This document shows positions 5,854-7,164 of a stretch of 7,164 nt of DNA, in pieces. Positions within the stretch are counted from its first letter, which is position 1; each line of letters starts with the position of its first letter. The position numbers were made by a program, and so were the translations under genes. The stretch comes from Chloroflexota bacterium (GTDB taxonomy: Bacteria; Chloroflexota; Limnocylindria; Limnocylindrales; CSP1-4), in the NCBI GenBank assembly GCA_021789355.1, contig JAJYJR010000297.1:1-7164 (forward strand), given 5' to 3'. Under the pieces are notes generated by a model, which had not been told where the DNA came from, ran no database searches, and saw only the letters and a program-made list of their open reading frames with translations.

Positions 5854-5870
5854 GTGTCTGCAGGTGACAC
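5854..5870 (+). promoter_or_regulatory. Hairpin presenting the SemiSWEET ribosome binding site
   Basis: GTGTC (5854-5858) and GACAC (5866-5870) are perfect 5-bp arms around the 7-nt loop TGCAGGT. The loop carries the AGGT core of the only Shine-Dalgarno candidate (AGGTGA, 5862-5867), and the 3' arm ends directly at ATG 5871. Folding would expose AGG in the loop but occlude GA and crowd the start codon, so it may tune translation. Confidence 0.35.
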
Positions 5871-6155
5871 ATGTTGAACGCGCTGGCGGTGGCCGCTGCT
5901 CTCTGGGGGGTGCTCATGGGCATCAGCCCCCTGCTCCAGATCCGGCGGATGGTGCAGCGGCGGTCCTCCTCGGACGTGTCGATCGGATACCTGTCCGTGC
6001 TGGTGGTGGGGTTCGTCCTGTGGGCGGCATACGGCGCGTCGATCGGGAACCTCGCGCTCGTGATCCCCAACGCCGTGTCCCTGGCCGTGGGCATCGCGAC
6101 GATCGTCGTCGTGCGCCACTATCGCCACGGCCCGGCAGAGGCGCCGGCCGGCTGA
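5871..6155 (+). CDS. SemiSWEET-type (MtN3/PQ-loop) small membrane transporter
   Basis: This 94-residue protein has three hydrophobic helices (about 3-22, 38-56 and 61-82), the size and topology of a bacterial SemiSWEET. SemiSWEETs form homodimers that passively transport sugars across the cytoplasmic membrane. The PQ-loop region at the end of helix 1 reads SPLLQIRRMVQRRSSSDVS, so the canonical Pro-Gln is Leu-Gln here (Leu22-Gln23). The conserved helix-2 LWAAYG (Trp51, Tyr54, Gly55) and helix-3 PNAVSL (Asn67) are present. The Trp-to-Asn spacing of 16 matches the substrate-pocket pair known in characterised SemiSWEETs. ATG 5871 was chosen; TTG 5874 is also in frame, with better spacing to AGGTGA. 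The gene sits between the two carboxylase subunit genes, 116 bp after mccB and 66 bp before the alpha subunit. The substrate could be a sugar or another small solute; the context does not say. Confidence 0.82.
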   Translation: MLNALAVAAALWGVLMGISPLLQIRRMVQRRSSSDVSIGYLSVLVVGFVLWAAYGASIGNLALVIPNAVSLAVGIATIVVVRHYRHGPAEAPAG

Positions 6156-6171
6156 CGCGCCGTCCCCGGCA

Positions 6172-6184
6172 GCGCCGCCGGCGC
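6172..6184 (+). other. Small hairpin after the SemiSWEET gene
   Basis: GCGCC (6172-6176) and GGCGC (6180-6184) flank the loop GCC, 16 bp after the SemiSWEET stop. It may help end or pause the upstream transcript. There is no T-tract and the arms are short, so the call is weak. Confidence 0.25.
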
Positions 6185-6209
6185 GGGCACCGGCACCGCT
6201 CACGACCGC

Positions 6210-6222
6210 TACCATGCAGCCG
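6210..6222 (+). promoter_or_regulatory. Probable -10 box placing transcription start at the biotin carboxylase GTG (leaderless)
   Basis: TACCAT (6210-6215) matches the TANNNT pattern. Exactly 6 nt separate it from GTG 6222, which puts +1 on the start codon. No Shine-Dalgarno-like sequence precedes the GTG, unlike the hdr genes and mccB. The hexamer TACCAT also contains the start of a false ATG (6214) in another frame. There is no evident -35. Confidence 0.5.
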
Positions 6223-7164
6223 TGGCGCTCGCGCGTGCAACGTCCGGCCCGATCCGCGTTCTCTTCGTCGCGAACCGCGGCGAGATCGCGGCACGCATCG
6301 AGCGGACCTGCGAGCGCATGGGGATCGCGTGCGTGGTTCCCCATCGTGACGTGGACCCGGCCCTCGACCTCCTCGACGCGACGGCCGTCGTCGCGGCCGC
6401 GCTCCGTTCCGGCGCCGACGCGCTCCACCCCGGATACGGGTTCCTCGCGGAAAGTGCCGCGTTCGCCACCGCCGTGATGGATAGCAGCCTCCGCTGGGTG
6501 GGGCCGCCGCCCGAGGCCATCGGGGCCCTTGGCGACAAGGCCAGCGCGCGCCGCCGCGCGACATCACTCGGCATCCCGGTCCTTCCCGGGTACGACGGCG
6601 AGGACCAGTCGGACGACACGCTGCGGGCCGAGGCCGGCCGCGTCGGGTATCCCCTCCTGGTCAAGCCGGCCGGCGGCGGCGGCGGCAAGGGGATGCGGAT
6701 CGTCCACGCGGCCGGGGAGCTGGACCACGCGCTGACCGCCGCCCGGCGCGAGGCCGGGGCCGCGTTCGGCGACGCGCGGCTGCTGCTGGAGCGCAACGTC
6801 GCACCGGCGCGACACGTGGAGATCCAGGTGCTGTTCGACGGCGCCGGCCACGGCGTCCACCTGGGCGACCGCGACTGCTCCGTGCAGCGTCGCTTCCAGA
6901 AAGTGCTCGAGGAGGCGCCCGCTCCCAGCGTCCGGCCGGCACTGCGCGAGGCACTCGGGCAGGCCGCGCTGCGGCTCGCCTCGTCGGTCGGGTACGCCTC
7001 CGCGGGCACGTGCGAGTTCCTGGTGGACGACGCGGGCGCCTGGTGGTTCCTCGAGATGAACGCGCGCCTTCAGGTGGAGCACCCGGTGACGGAGCTGGTG
7101 ACGGGACGCGACCTGGTCGCCGATCAGATCCGGGCGGCGGCCGGCGAACCCCTTGGGTTCGGGC
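6222..7164 (+). CDS. mccA: Acyl-CoA carboxylase alpha subunit, biotin carboxylase domain (3' end beyond window)
   Basis: The first 314 codons are a biotin carboxylase, which uses ATP and bicarbonate to carboxylate biotin. With mccB this would be the alpha subunit of methylcrotonyl-CoA carboxylase. Seen: VANRGEIA (16-23), HPGYGFLAES (69-78), ATP-grasp glycine loop KPAGGGGGKGMR (148-159), HVEIQV (198-203), HLGDRDCSVQRRFQKVLEEA (213-232) and EMNARLQVEHPVTE (278-291). Lys227, Arg282, Gln284 and Glu286 correspond to the catalytic Lys238, Arg292, Gln294 and Glu296 of E. coli AccC. The segment between RGEIA and HPGYGF has 45 residues against 64 in E. coli AccC as I recall it, so a loop of the N-domain is missing. 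GTG 6222 is the only sensible in-frame start. Whether a biotinyl domain is fused at the C-terminus cannot be seen. An acetyl/propionyl-CoA carboxylase alpha role is the alternative. Confidence 0.92.
   Translation, partial: MALARATSGPIRVLFVANRGEIAARIERTCERMGIACVVPHRDVDPALDLLDATAVVAAALRSGADALHPGYGFLAESAAFATAVMDSSLRWVGPPPEAIGALGDKASARRRATSLGIPVLPGYDGEDQSDDTLRAEAGRVGYPLLVKPAGGGGGKGMRIVHAAGELDHALTAARREAGAAFGDARLLLERNVAPARHVEIQVLFDGAGHGVHLGDRDCSVQRRFQKVLEEAPAPSVRPALREALGQAALRLASSVGYASAGTCEFLVDDAGAWWFLEMNARLQVEHPVTELVTGRDLVADQIRAAAGEPLGFG

Noticed and set aside
3966..5867. Long plus-strand open frame overlapping mccB in another frame
   Set aside because: An Arg/Gly-rich shadow of mccB without conserved motifs.

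Overview
The window comes from a very GC-rich bacterium whose coding frames are strongly biased to G/C at the third position. The gene content is a bacterial HdrCBA heterodisulfide-reductase-like module, a 3-methylcrotonyl-CoA carboxylase type acyl-CoA carboxylase and a SemiSWEET. It fits a high-GC Chloroflexota or Actinomycetota lineage, but no marker gene is present, so the taxon is inference only.

Left half, minus strand, read right to left: a saccharopine-dehydrogenase-family oxidoreductase (3897-2644) is followed by a 243 bp non-coding gap and then by hdrC (2400-1810), hdrB (1813-818) and hdrA (821 to beyond the left edge). The three hdr genes overlap by 4 bp at each junction (ATGA, GTGA), so they are almost certainly one translationally coupled operon. 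All cysteine motifs expected for FeS and CCG-domain clusters are intact. The gap upstream of hdrC holds a striking array of seven 13-bp units, six of them forming three 26-bp copies. Each unit begins with GTCGAC or a one-base variant of it. An inverted repeat lies at the edge of the array, and a second operator-like palindrome lies closer to hdrC.

Right half, plus strand: a divergent, locally AT-rich intergenic region (3898-4104) separates the oxidoreductase from mccB (carboxyltransferase beta subunit, 4105-5754). Next come a 94-residue SemiSWEET-type three-helix membrane protein (5871-6155) and a biotin carboxylase/alpha subunit (6222 to beyond the right edge). The two carboxylase subunits together would carboxylate a branched acyl-CoA, most likely 3-methylcrotonyl-CoA in leucine breakdown. 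The small transporter between them is unexpected.

The two halves can be read as catabolic: the carboxylase and perhaps the saccharopine-dehydrogenase-like enzyme act in amino-acid degradation, and HdrCBA handles low-potential electrons or disulfide chemistry. No sequence feature proves a functional link. The most unusual elements are the 13/26-bp GTCGAC array, a biotin carboxylase with a shortened N-terminal domain and a likely leaderless start, and the SemiSWEET embedded between carboxylase subunits. No RNA genes, insertion sequences, CRISPR arrays or frameshifted genes were seen. No gene-free stretch exceeds 300 bp.
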